A DNA stretch of 64,000 nt from Chaetoceros tenuissimus (taxonomy: Eukaryota; Bacillariophyta; Thalassiosirophyceae; Chaetocerotales; Chaetocerotaceae). Of this stretch, positions 1 to 11,409 are shown piece after piece (position 1 is the first letter of the stretch; every line of letters starts with the position of its first letter). The translations under genes and the position numbers were made by a program. The notes under the pieces are model-generated. The model made no database searches. It had not been told where the DNA came from and worked only from the letters and a program-made list of their open reading frames with translations. The stretch spans positions 1,116,001 through 1,180,000 of the forward strand of contig BLLK01000019.1 of assembly GCA_021927905.1 (NCBI GenBank). The letters are read 5' to 3'.

Positions 1-590
1 TAGACATTCCTTGTACAATGGCTCTGCCTCGTCATATTTACCTTGACTTCTATACAATCCAGCAAGATTGTTCATTGATGTCAAAGTATGTGGATGATCT
101 GATCCTAGTATCGTCACACGCTTTGCCAGACAATCCATGAATAATGGCTCCGCTTTATCGTATTTACCTTGACTTCTATACAATCCAGCAAGATTGTTCA
201 TTGATGTCAAATTATCTGGATGATCTGATCCTAGTATCGTCTTCTGCTTAGCTAGACATTCCTTGTACAATGGCTCTGCCTCGTCATATTTACCTTGACT
301 TTCATAGAATGCAGCCAGATTGTTCATTGATGTCAAAGTATCTGGATGATCTGATCCTAGTATCGTCTTCTTCTTTGCTAGACAATCCTTGTACAATGAC
401 TCTGCATCATCATATTTTCCTTGACTTTGATACAAATAAGCAAGATTGTTCATTGATGTCAAAGTATCTGGATGATCTGATCCTAGTATCGTCTTCTGCT
501 TTGCTAGACATTCCTTGTACAATGGCTCTGCTTCGTCATATCTACCTTGACCTCCATACAGATTTGCCACTAAATAAATCAAGTCTGCCT
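1..590 (-). repeat. 126-bp tandem coding repeats (TPR units)
   Basis: Near-identical 126-bp units recur, with the GTACAATGG-type element near 13, 139, 265, 391 and 517. Each encodes one 42-residue kinesin-light-chain TPR on the minus strand. High identity between units suggests recent expansion or homogenisation. Confidence 0.9.
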
Positions 591-2034
591 CATCTTTGGT
601 ATCTTCTTTGACTTGTTCTAATTCTACACGTGCAACAACCAAAACCCAATCACGCAGCTGCTCAAACACCATGGAATTTATCTTTGCAAATCCAACTTCA
701 TTTCAGATCACAGAATGAATACGCTCTTTATCCATAGGATTCCAAGCTTCACTCTTTTCCGCATTCACAATACTCAGCATCTTGTTGATAACATCTGTAG
801 AACCAAGCTTGCATTCCTCAATGAAAGCTCGATGTTCATTGTTACTCATTGCAATCTCAAACTTTGCATCTGTAACAGATGTACAATATGCTTCAAAGAT
901 ACACCAAGCTCTCTTGTAAGGAATAGGATCATTCCAAGGAGCCATAACCATCACTGTGTGACCGAGCTGTTCAATAGCATCTTTGAAAGTCGTAGCCCAC
1001 CATTCATACGGTAACACCCCAGCTTTATGTTGATTATTGGACACTAAATCAAACCAAACAATCTTGTCTGGTTCATTTTTGAAATGATCTTCCAGTGCAT
1101 CGAGGACATCTAAGAACTTGTATTTCCATGCGTGAGAAATGAATACAGTGGCAGTCTTGACAACTCCATCGAGTCTCCTTTTTGTTTTTGATTTCTCGAG
1201 AATCATGTCACAATAGGAAAGTCCATATTTATTTGTTTTTCGCTTGACGATTCTATCGCATACTTGAGTTGTCGTTTTATTCTTGAGAGCCCTTCTCCCT
1301 CCGCATTCTTTCACAAAGTCATTCAAAAGATACGATAGCTTGATTCCATTCTTTGGAAATGGAATTGTTTCGTGAGCAGCAGCTTCATTTAAATTCGCTG
1401 GAGATGAAGTTGTTTCATGAGCAGCTTTGACGTTTTCATGAGAAGTAGATGCATTCGAATTCAAAAGAGAAGAAGTAGCTTCAGTAGGCTTGACATCTTT
1501 CTTTGTATCAATCACAACATCAGCTTCATTCGGGTTCCATGCCATCCTCTCTTGACGAATGCCTGATCCTCTACTGGTTGCATCTTCGCTTGCACAGTTG
1601 CCCATTGTCTTGGTAGAAGTATCACCTTCATTAGTGTTCACTTCTATCTTTTGAACAATTGAATCAGCTTCATTCGGGTTCGTTGTCATCTTCACTTCTG
1701 TACGAATGTCTGATGCTTCACAGGTTGCCGCATGTTCGCTTGAGCAGTTGATCACTTGATCAAGACCCGATAGCTTGATTCCGTCTTCATGAGCAGCTCT
1801 GATTCGTTCATCCTTTTTCTTTACAATTTCTTTGAGTAAATCAAAAAGAATCAGAATGAAGTAGGAAAGTGCAATTGAGAAGATGAAAGTGACTATAAAG
1901 ATCAAATGCCCTTTGATGGGAATAATGAATGTATTCCACGCAGTTCTTTCCATATACATCCTCATTGTATTTATATATAAATTTATTGTTGAAGATACTT
2001 TTAGACTTGTTTTATTGTGTGACATGAGCTGCAT
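1..2034 (-). CDS. Membrane-anchored TIR-like domain protein with kinesin-light-chain-type TPR repeats, partial at left edge, in-frame TGA
   Basis: The start is at 2034. The N-terminus has a hydrophobic stretch of about 30 residues (near residues 36-68), a probable membrane anchor. A Ser/Thr/Asn-rich linker with two degenerate copies of a roughly 50-residue unit follows. A TIR-like domain comes next (about 290-395), with the FISHAW motif, a WFDLVSNNQHK stretch and PWNDPIP...RAWCIFEAYC. After residue 443 comes TGA at 703-705. The same frame then stays open to the window edge and encodes at least four 42-residue TPRs (DHPDTLTSMNNLA, GKYDEAEPLYKECL) as 126-bp DNA repeats. FISHAW-TPR architectures are common in diatoms and other protists; function is unproven, with signalling or immune-like scaffolding a guess. 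The TGA is either a nonsense mutation, an assembly error, or the true end of a shorter protein. Continuity of the frame favours the first two. Confidence 0.8.
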
Positions 2035-2544
2035 TCATCATCAATGTATTAGGCAGAGAGCAGAGATTTCGAGAGTTCTGATTGCAGTGTTCTCATCTCG
2101 TCGTCCTCTCTCTCTTCTTCTGGTGTCTTACGGAAGCCGTGTCCTATCTGCTGCAATTATTTCAACGCTACAACTAAGTGATAGCACTACTACTGTTAAC
2201 TTCTATCGTAAGAAAGGACATTATAAAGTATTCAGTATTCAATGAATGTTATTTTGAATAATTAGTTGCTTTCCCCAGCAAAAGAGAGGAAGAGAAAGAA
2301 AAGTTGAGGCTTGATACGTCATTGGAAAGTCTTGAAGCTATGTAGCCATTATTGACAATAACTTTTGTAGATGAGAGCTCATTTTACTCTTCTTTTTGGT
2401 TATAATGTTTTTCTTTTGAAGGGTATGTTATGCATTCATTTGTATGATTTGGTTGATTCATTAAAAATTTCAAAGTCTACGTTTATAAATGTTTTACAAT
2501 CTACACTGTCCTCTAACATTCTTTTCATATTCTCTCATAACTAT
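2035..2544. other. Intergenic: upstream of the TIR-like gene, downstream of the LNR gene
   Basis: Both flanking genes lie on the minus strand. No supported gene is seen here. The stretch should hold the promoter of the TIR-like gene (right next to 2034) and the 3' end of the LNR gene. Confidence 0.5.
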
Positions 2545-5509
2545 CTACGATCCAAAGTTATTATTGTTGGGATAGACATATCCTCCTCCGCCACCGCCTC
2601 CATGTCCATAATCATATACAGAAGGAGGAGGTGGTAATGAAGGTGGCTGAAAGGATGCATCAGCATTCTGTAAGGTCAAACTATCATACATACCCGTTTG
2701 ATCTGCTCCATAATTTCGATTCCGACGGAAGCGAGAGAAATTCATTCCACCGAATCGACTACTTAGATATTCTCGAAGGGTATATCCTTCTGACCATACG
2801 TTTTTAAAGTACCAATAGACACCATACCCTAATCCACACATTATCAAAAAGTTGCGGAAGAAGTGACCTGATTTCTTTCCACGTTGCTCAGGCGGTACGT
2901 ATTTCTTCTTTCCGTCATTGTTACTAGGAACTGGAACTGACTTTTTGCCTCCACTTGTTGGCTTGTTCTTATCCTCCGGTGGAACATAACTCTTTTTCGT
3001 TGGTGATGGAGTATTCCTTTTCGTAGGAGCAGGTACCGGAACTGGAATAGGTTTCGGTGGTGGACGATTAGGAGGTTGAGGCTTGGGTGGCAAAGGACCA
3101 TCTCTCAAACAATTCCTTTCGTAATCTAAATAAAAGTCCCACGCCTTTTCATCAATCTCTTGATCACAATCCAAACGACGGAAACTCGGAAATGGGAAAT
3201 TGGTTCCACAATTTTCTTTTGCAAATGTGCATTGCTTTGTCTTACGGAAATCCACCTTTTTGAACTTATCAATCATGTTGCCTTCACAGAGTGGATAGTA
3301 TTCGGCCCATGCAGCACAATCAATCGCATCAAGTGCTTTGCATGCATCATTGGATTCATATAAAAGTGTCTTGAAGCGCTTAAAGTCTCTACAGACTGGT
3401 GCAGTTGTGGTTGCCGCTACAGTACATTCACAGAAATCTTCTCCGTTATTGAGTAAATCATTCGCCATATTTGAAATTGCTTCTAGAGGTGGGTTCTTTT
3501 TTGGATCTACTCCCGATCCAGGATTCTTGATGGCATTTTCTAGAATATGGAAGCAGTCGAGTGCCTACAATAATATTCATAAGTGAGCAACTAATACATG
3601 TGTACATAATCTAAATACCTCATCACCACTCACACCACCATCATCAACCAAACATAAACATTACTTACCGGCGTATTGGACTTGTGATACTTGTTCTTGC
3701 TATATTCCGCAGCACAAGATTCGAAAGCATCCAAAGCTCCAAAGTTATCCGGATCGAAATCAATCAAGAGCGAAGAAAGATAATCCACATGGGAACATTC
3801 CGAATACGCAATGACAGCATTGGACCCAGCCGTAAACTCATCAAAGCTACAAGCTCTCATCCGTTGACTCGAATTATCATCTGGATGCACATCTTCCTTT
3901 TCTTCTTGTCCATTATCATCTTCATTCTCATGCTTCTCTCTGGATTTATCTTTACAAAACTTTTGTTTCTCTTTTTCATCAATATCCTTGACACAATTAC
4001 ATTCGGTACAGAATCCAAGAGCATTGTAAATGTCACTAGCAAGACAATACGAAGGAGCCTGTGCCTCAACACAACTCGCACATACCAAATCATTTTTACA
4101 CATGGCTAGTTGGAGTTTACAATTGTCTTCAATACAATTCACCATTTGATGATAGGAATGATACTTTTCATCCGTCTCCGGATCCACATTCGGTTTGCCA
4201 TTACAAGTATTATCACAATGGGGTGCACCCGATATAGCAAATTCACAATCCATAGGCGATCCCCCGGAAGCAATGGCCGGTGCCCCATTCTTCATCGGTT
4301 TAATTTCCCAAGAAACTTCATTCCCCCAGAACCCTCCAAACACTTTTACTGAATAACAATCCGGTGCATTGGAAAGACAAATAAATTCCATCCCTTCCGA
4401 TCCCTGTTCAAGTCTTCCATCAAAGAATGGCGATTGAGTCGGATCATCTCTGTGTGCAATCATCATTTCCGTTTTATCCCATCCATCTCCAAAACTATCA
4501 TACATGAATAATTTATAAGGAGTTTCATCTGCGGTACAATTCGCTTTGGAAGGTGTGACGGGTGTATCATCATTTCCATTGGTGGAATTATTTGCAAAGT
4601 TCTTACTGGAAGGATCTTTGCAAAAATAACCATCACTACCACAACCAGGACCAACCGTTGCATTCTTACAAGTATCCGGACAACAATCTCCACCGTCATA
4701 ATTACATATAGCGGAATTATAACATCCATCAATGAAATCATGACAGATGCCATCTCCTATATATCTCTCTTTATATCCTTCCCATTCACACTTCGTTAGG
4801 GAATCACAATCGATGGCGAGTGGATCATCATCAAAATTTTCAACATCATCATCTGTTGTTCCTTTCCAAATGACACATTGATCAAAAGTATCACAAAAAG
4901 TTTTTTGATCCTGCTCTTTTGCAAAGGAACAGATATTTAAATTTGTTTGTAGAACTTTGGTAAGGTCTTGACAGCTGGAATTGGGTGCTACTATCGACCA
5001 ATCCATGTTATTTGATTGCAATGCTTTGAAACATGATACACAGTTATTGTTGGAGATACATTGCATGAATTGTACATCACATTGTTTGAATTGCGATGGA
5101 GATGGTTCTTCGTTGAGTTTGATGGAGGATTGTAAATGACGACTGTGTGGGTGTATGAGGAAAGGAGAGTCTATAGTATTGGAAACTTTTTGAGAATGAG
5201 AGAGAGTCTGTTGATAGGATTCATGAGTCGATGGAAAGGATGACATGAAACTAATGAAAGAAAAGTGAGTAAAGAATAAACAGAGAGTTTGTACTTGAGA
5301 ATAATATATGTACAGACACGACTCAATTCAACATAAAAATAGATAAGAAGCAATGTTTCTCACCTTGAACTGAAGAAAGATTCAGATTGAGATTGCTGCA
5401 GTGAAATTGAATCAGAATTCAATTTTCGGGTTCCTTCGTCTTCTTGTGCTGGAATTGCTTCACTCGAAGAGATGACAAGAGACACGAGACATGTCAAGGA
5501 TACTCTCAT
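2545..5509 (-). CDS. Secreted or cell-surface LNR-repeat protein with diatom-type beta domain and C-terminal membrane helix
   Basis: Three exons, 5509-5364, 5250-3669 and 3564-2545, keep frame across GT-AG introns and give 915 residues. Exon 1 encodes a signal peptide (MRVSLTCLVSLVISSSEA). A Cys-rich region leads to a Lin-12/Notch-type LNR repeat near residues 210-245 (GDGICHDFIDGCYN, NYDGGDCC), a calcium-binding Cys module in other eukaryotes. Next, near residue 300, is a YDSFGDGWD module found in many diatom secreted proteins. Further Cys-rich segments follow, then a Pro/Lys-rich stretch. One membrane helix lies near residue 810 (FLIMCGLGYGVYWYF), and the short tail is rich in Gly and Asn. 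The topology suggests a type I surface protein. The ligand or role is unknown. The usual single-ORF view would miss exon 1 and split the protein in two. Confidence 0.85.
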
Positions 5510-6660
5510 TTTTAGATTAGACAAGAGTTATGCTGCTGATAGGTGAGGCTTTGCTTAGATAGGAATATGAGTATTGCAATCAACTAGGAATGAGTAATAG
5601 GATGCATGAGCTGTTGCATCAAGTGGACATTCCATTCTCTAATTAGTTCGCGATTCTTCCTTTGCGACGCAACAAAAAAATGCGTTTGCTAACATCATAA
5701 CCTATACTATTAGATACACAGAAATGAGAGTAGAAATCATTATTTCAAAAGTGATGTTTTATCAGTTTTGGTTTCATGAATGAGAGACAAGAACATGCAA
5801 TGGATGAACTAAATATAAATTTAAAATAAATATTATATTAATGATTTTATACAGGATTGATGAATTTATCAGGGTTGAAACCAAGACCGTAACTGCCATC
5901 CAATACGAAACGTATAGTTTGTCATTCAAGTGGTACGATATGTAGAATCTATCAATGACTTTAAAATACTTATATGTAGTATTTGATAAAAACATTGGAA
6001 TAGGGAATTGGTATGTATTGGGATAGAATGAAACCTAATGATTGTCATTGGATTCAATATGAAAATGGAATTTTCCCATTTTGGTGACGGGTGACACGAT
6101 AGGCCATTTCATTCACTATTAGCAACAAGGAAGCCATGTGATGTATGTGAATAATGCACAACCTAAGAGGAACCGGAATGGACACTTTGCAACTACCAAT
6201 CAGATGTTGAGACAACTACAGTCCACCAATCATAATACTTACCATTATCTGCTGGGAATGTGTAGGAAGTAGGAATCGTGTCAAGGTGAAAAAAGAGAAG
6301 AATGAGGCCTTTCTTTCTTATGTGAATTGGGTGTTGGGATTCAACAGATGGCCAACAGGTGAACAGTTGGGTTTCTTTTTTGGATTGGAGAAGGGTAATA
6401 CTTCATTGGTAGAGAAAATCTGTTCTTTCATGAAAGAGTAGAAGTGATTGCGATGTTTAGATACAATGTACTCGATTGTAAATTATAATTATTCTTAGCT
6501 TAGGTTGTAAGCTACTAGCTACTTTTATCATTCTATATGTACAATTCTTCTCTTAACATGGACAGGAATTTGAGATACTTTACGTATTCCATCATTACTG
6601 CTAGTTACTAGTAACCATTTCTACTTTCTCGTCTCTCGTCTCTTCATGTGAGCTGGCTAT
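5510..6660. other. Intergenic, no supported gene
   Basis: A+T-rich sequence upstream of the LNR gene and downstream of the 6661-7206 gene. Only short ORFs without recognisable features are present. It should contain the LNR gene promoter. Confidence 0.5.
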
Positions 6661-7206
6661 TTATGCAGCAGAAGCACGACGGGTTGGACTATGGAGCCTC
6701 GCAACTAATCCATCATTGTCCTCATCGTATCTCCTCGGTCTAGGAGGTAAATCAATTCTAAATCTGGAAGCTCTTGACCTTGAATTGCCTCGACTCGATT
6801 GATTCTCTTGATCACTTGTAGATTCCAACAGCTCTGGTACTGACAAAGTAAAGATATCAAACTCTGATAAGGAAACCACTTTCTGCTTTCGCTTTCGAGG
6901 AGTGGAGGGTGGTGACTTCAACCTTGAGTAAAATACAGACTGTTTGGGATTCACATCGTGATCGTCTTCTGACAACTCTTTGGATCGAGGTATCGGTGAA
7001 TCGTAGCAATAGCTATCAGGAGTATCTTTCGTGATTGGACGAAAGTATACTCTTGCTTCTGGGAATATAGACTCAGAGGAGAGGTTTGAATGCGGATGTG
7101 GTCTATTCAATGTGAGAGATGAATCCTGATCAGATTCATCAGTGTTCTTATTGAGAGATGTGAGGTGTACATGTTGTCTATCTAGACTCATTACTTCGTT
7201 AATCAT
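6661..7206 (-). CDS. Unknown Ser/Arg-rich, probably disordered protein
   Basis: A single ORF of 181 residues. It is rich in Ser, Pro, Asp and Arg, with basic clusters (SPPSTPRKRKQKVVS) that could be a nuclear localisation signal. The C-terminal part is also Arg-rich (RASRFRIDLPPRPRRYDED). There is no signal peptide or membrane helix, and I recognise no domain. The ORF is clearly longer than its neighbours in this A+T-rich stretch and has charged low-complexity composition, so it is probably real but unproven. Its start could lie in an upstream exon. Confidence 0.5.
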   Translation of the reverse strand: MINEVMSLDRQHVHLTSLNKNTDESDQDSSLTLNRPHPHSNLSSESIFPEARVYFRPITKDTPDSYCYDSPIPRSKELSEDDHDVNPKQSVFYSRLKSPPSTPRKRKQKVVSLSEFDIFTLSVPELLESTSDQENQSSRGNSRSRASRFRIDLPPRPRRYDEDNDGLVARLHSPTRRASAA

Positions 7207-8050
7207 TATTTGAGACGTGCGATGTAAACTATCCGTGGGAAAGATTCAAGTAGGCACTCTATAAGCTTTGTTAGTTCTAAATGCAGTGATCTGGAGCTTT
7301 GCTATTTCCGACTCTCTGCTTATGAGTGCAGGCTTTGATTGCACAAGTAGTATGAGGAGTCGCCAGCCTTCTCTTCATTCACAGTTCACTTCTGTTTTTC
7401 CGATCTGAAAATGTGGCAATGATCTTTTCAAGACTGAATAGCGGACATAGGGCCTTTTTAGCCAATGACCCGTTGAATTTAGCTTCACATCTTCTTTCGG
7501 GGCAATAGTAATTGAGTGTCAACATGATAATGTACGTAGTAACACATAGTCATCATCAGTCATCTTGTTCACTTATGTGAGTACAAAATCTTTTTCATCT
7601 TTAGGTAGGAAAAACTTGTTTCTACTCGTAAATATAAAGTACTGCTGCAAGATCGTGATTCATCATGTTATGCAATCTACTTTTGATTTGAATAAATAAT
7701 TTTAAAACTGTAAAAAGGTTAGAAATATGAAGTATAACATTTGAGTTGCAGAGGTATCAATGATTACTTACACATGATGGACGCGTTCTCACAGTGACAC
7801 ACTTTCTACTAAAAATCATGAGAAATCATGTGATTTGAAATTCTATGAAACTTCTTTGAGTCTTGACCACTAGATTTGTATTCACTTTTTGACGAGGCAA
7901 AGACCGTCGTTGCTTCTATTTCCCATAAGTACGAGTACCGAGTGCTGCTTGGGTCTTGGGCACAACTAGTACATATTTTCAAAGCTTGAATTCTTTAATC
8001 TCATAGGAGAGAAGAAAGCATCCTTCAAACAAGATGCTAGCAGAACAATA
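7207..8050. other. Intergenic between divergent genes
   Basis: Lies between the minus-strand gene ending its 5' side at 7206 and the plus-strand small membrane protein gene. I see no coding sequence. A first exon of the next gene may be hidden here. Confidence 0.4.
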
Positions 8051-8052
8051 CA

Positions 8053-8699
8053 ATTGTTCATTTTTGTCATGACAATGGCGGCAAAAGGTCAACTATTTTT
8101 CCTACTGGAATTGAATCTGAGATGCCTGACGAGTTGAAAGGGATCATGTCAGAAAAAGATTGGGACAGCTACTGTTTCAGAATCGAGAGGGTACTACAAC
8201 CTATTCAAGCAGCTGAAAGAGAAGCTCGTATTGGTAAGAACAAAGAAGTTTTCCTTCCCTTTCTTCTCACATTATTTATGCAAACAAAAATCTAATTATT
8301 TTATCTGACCGGCCTCTCCTTGTAGGTAAATCATGGTGTTGCGTTACTATCATACTGATTGCTACCGGTATATCTATTTACATTGGAGTGGAACAAAATG
8401 ACATAACTTATGAAACAGATTCATTTCTTTTTTCAATGGCAATGTATGTTGGTGTTGGTGCTGTAGTTCTAATCACACTTTGCTGTTGGTGGATATGCTA
8501 TAACTCTAATGACTGCTGCTGCTCTAACAGCAAGGTTGCACAAGAAGCTTTGGAAGAATTGATTGCTATTGTCGAAGAACCAAATAATTCTTCGTGGAAT
8601 GACACAAATATTGTTAAATTTGAAATCGTAGAGGATGATTTTACTAGGAAGTCAGAGAAGAACTATATCAAGTGCACATTATACCAGGAAGAATGTTGA
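8053..8699 (+). CDS. Small two-helix membrane protein, copy 1 (start unresolved)
   Basis: Exon 8053(?)-8233 joins exon 8326-8699 across a GT-AG intron with frame kept. It encodes a soluble segment (GIESEMPDELKGIMSEKDW) and then two hydrophobic helices (VTIILIATGISIYIGV and MYVGVGAVVLITLCCWWI). A short tail follows, ending KCTLYQEEC. The whole protein aligns with the complete gene at 52139-52801. No ATG lies in frame before the conserved region, and a TAG closes the frame upstream at about 8050. So either a short first exon exists upstream (an AG acceptor at GCTAGCAG is available), or this copy has lost its start. Function unknown. Confidence 0.65.
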
Positions 8700-8964
8700 A
8701 GCGGAGGATAGAATACGTAGATTTTTCAAATCAAATATACAATGTGCTGCTATAAGCAGAATTTGAAGTATGTATTATAAATGACTTAGCTCTTCAAAGT
8801 TCACAATTGATCTTCAGTTTTAGCTAGATTCATTCACATTTGTTCACTCTCGGTACTATTCAAAAATTTCGTTGCTCCTGCAAATGTTATTATAACATAT
8901 TTGTATTTATTCATTATGTTTATTTCATTGTTTCAACTTTCAACTTGCTTACGAATATTACTCC

Positions 8965-9200
8965 TCGTTGCGAAAAGTTGTTGTCCTTCTTTGTCTCTCC
9001 ACGTACGGAGTATCTTCCGGGTCTGTTTAAAATCGATAGTAGACGAAGACAACGAATATGATTTTGAACGTTTGCAGATGTAATATTAATGTAATTCAAC
9101 CATCAAGAGATACCTATTTATCTTTAAACAGGCCACTTCCGCTTCAACAATGATGATTTTGTCACGGATAAGAGGGAGGTACATATCCTTTTCTTCGTAA
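8965..9200 (+). pseudogene. Partial duplicate of the 5' region of the DnaJ gene
   Basis: This block resembles 11229-11455. Shared stretches include CCTTCTTTGTCT, CCACGTACGGA, TTCCGGGTCT and CTTCAACAATGATGATTT. It contains the same double ATG (9150) and codons for MMILSRIRGRY, after which similarity fades and the frame closes quickly. It looks like a truncated copy of promoter, 5' UTR and first codons, so probably not a functional gene. Confidence 0.75.
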
Positions 9201-9517
9201 GTTCAGCTGTCTCGTACTCTCGCATTTTGAATTCTCGTGGTGCAGGTAGAACGGACAAATTCAAATCTATTTTTCCGATATTTTTGGAAGTTCTTCCAGT
9301 TCTCAAGTCCCGAGGAAAAAATTGCATGCATGGTTCTTATTACAGTAGTACTGCTAGTATGTACAACACAGTGCAATGAGTGAAAAAAGAAGCAAATAGT
9401 AGATTATTGCATGTTGGAAAACAACTAAAAATCTCTACTAACTGGAAAAAGCACAAGAATACTTAAATATATTTAAAATGTTCTCCTCATTTCTTCAAAA
9501 TGCTGGTAGAGATGATA

Positions 9518-10217
9518 CTATCTCTTTTCTAGTAACTGACGGGATATTTTTTTCAAAAAAGATCTCTTTCGGCTTCTGTTCAACTTTTCTTCCTTTGATC
9601 TTGTAGAGATTGAAAAATCACAAACACGAGAATCTAATGACATGTGAGTAGTAGTACACTCTGTCAATTGTGTACCATCCTTGCAACAATCTCTGCTTTT
9701 CACTTGTTTTTCCGGCTTGGCCTCTTGTTCCATGTCCTCCTCCTTCTCGATATGGCTCTCAGAATGACTGTGCTCCTCGATGCTTGCTTCAATAGTACTG
9801 ATGATTCTGCGAAGATGATTGCAATTTATGAAATCATAGCTATTGTGTAATAGTTCAGTTTCAGTCTCCAGAGTATCTTTGTCATGATAAGCATCAGATT
9901 CTTTCACGATAGAGGCAGACAAATTCGTTACGGCTGTCTTCCACTATTATGATGAGACTAGATACATCCATATACAGTTTTTGCAGCCTCTTCAGTACTT
10001 GAGTGGAGGTGCAGTATCTCTCGCTTTGTTGTATCCTTTGGAGGGTGGTGTAGATGCGCTTGACTCGTTGTAGATAGAGCTTCTCAAGTTCATCAGTTTG
10101 TGCCTTCATCTCAGTCCAGAAGCTGGTTTGATTACTGAGAACTTTTTCTGAAAGCAACTTCTCTGAATCAATACCAATGCACTTTTCTGTCTTGGTTGTA
10201 TCTAATTTTTGTGTCAT
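9518..10217 (-). CDS. Unknown charged protein, one frame break
   Basis: The ATG at 10217 opens a 107-codon frame with helical, Lys/Glu-rich character (ELEKLYLQRVKRIYTTLQRI). It closes at 9894. An adjacent frame overlaps it and continues to 9518 with similar composition (SIEEHSHSESHIEKEEDMEQ, RKRSFLKKISRQLLEKR) but has no ATG of its own. The two parts therefore probably belong to one gene joined by an intron I cannot place or broken by a one-base frameshift around 9900-9950. It may be a coiled-coil protein with a basic C-terminus. No family recognised. Confidence 0.45.
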
Positions 10218-11115
10218 GTTTATTGTGAGTAATTGTCTTCGTTGCTTTGATGTTTGAAATTTGTAAAAATTGAGATATGGGAATCTAAAGGGCGATAAGC
10301 GGACGTTTAGTCTAGAAAAAAACGTAATGGGAAGGGAATGCGGACGCTTAGTCTAGAGAAGAGAATCGCAAAATAGGGAATGAAGTCTATTAGAAATGAG
10401 AAGCAAGAACAAAAAAGACTGATCAATCGTTCGTGACATTTTACTTTTTTCCGAGCGAAAATTTCAATTTTATTGCAATTGGAATGCTATGAATAAAAAA
10501 GACATATAATATAAAATACAACATGATAACCCTTTCAACATGTAATTGTTATTCTTTGCTCATTCTCTCAAGTATTTAGAATAAGGTAAGAGTAACCCTG
10601 TTGAGTATGTTGGGAATATTACCGATCACAACATGACGTGTGTTCTCAAGTTCAACTCAAAAATATGATATTTTGACTTTTTCCCAATGTAATAACTTCA
10701 TACATCACTTTCAGAGAAACGATTTGCATATTCCCATCCGAAGGGAATGCACAATTCTTTGCTAAAGATAGCAAAAAGTTAAGACAAGCTGAAAATAATT
10801 TTCTACAAGCAATCACTCTCTATACTATCAAGCAAGCGAGCAGTATACCTTGTTCAGATTCGCCGACTTTGATAACTTCCATTTCACTCGCAGTTTACCA
10901 TCGACCATTCCCTCAGATCATCCGTCCAATATTCCTTAGATATCAATCCGATGTCCCGTCTTCGGTACTGCCTTTGACTTATGCAACATTATGGCCATAG
11001 TATTTTCAATGGATCATTTCGGTAATGAGGATGGCTGTGAGAAATGACCAGCCAGCCACAAGCTACGAGCTACGGATGGAGGGTATTGACTGTATCGGAT
11101 GCGTGAATTGACTCT
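10218..11115. other. Intergenic, no supported gene
   Basis: Divergent spacer between the 9518-10217 gene and the DnaJ region. It is A+T-rich, with only short meaningless ORFs. Confidence 0.5.
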
Positions 11116-11139
11116 TTGCAAACGGACAAATTGATTCAT

Positions 11140-11235
11140 TTCATTATACACAACAATACCATGTCTGGAACTATTCCAAGTATGGATGGGTTATCGAAGC
11201 TTGAATTCCTTGCATTGTTTAAAATAAAACTCGTA
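11140..11235 (+). pseudogene. Fragment of a leucine-rich-repeat gene
   Basis: In the frame running into the DnaJ start, the codons read NNTMSGTIPSMDGLSKLEFL followed by ALF. This matches the plant/diatom LRR pattern (N..SG.IPS...L..L..L.L). Only about one unit is left and no LRR gene surrounds it. I read it as a relic lying just upstream of the DnaJ 5' UTR block. Confidence 0.5.
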
Positions 11236-11409
11236 AAACGATGCTGTCCTTCTTTGTCTGTCCACGTACGGATTTATTTCCGGGTCTTTGGTTCAAAAAG
11301 CTCCAAAGAGAAACAACGAACAACGATCATTTCCAGATGTAACAATAATGTAATTGATCCATTACTTGAGATACTTGTTCACCATAAACAAGCTGCTATC
11401 TCTTCAACA

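Noticed and set aside
703-705. In-frame TGA of the TIR-like gene as a second selenocysteine codon
   Set aside because: The context (HSVI-stop-NEVGF) has no redox motif, and the 3' UTR lies outside the window, so no SECIS can be seen. A nonsense change is simpler.
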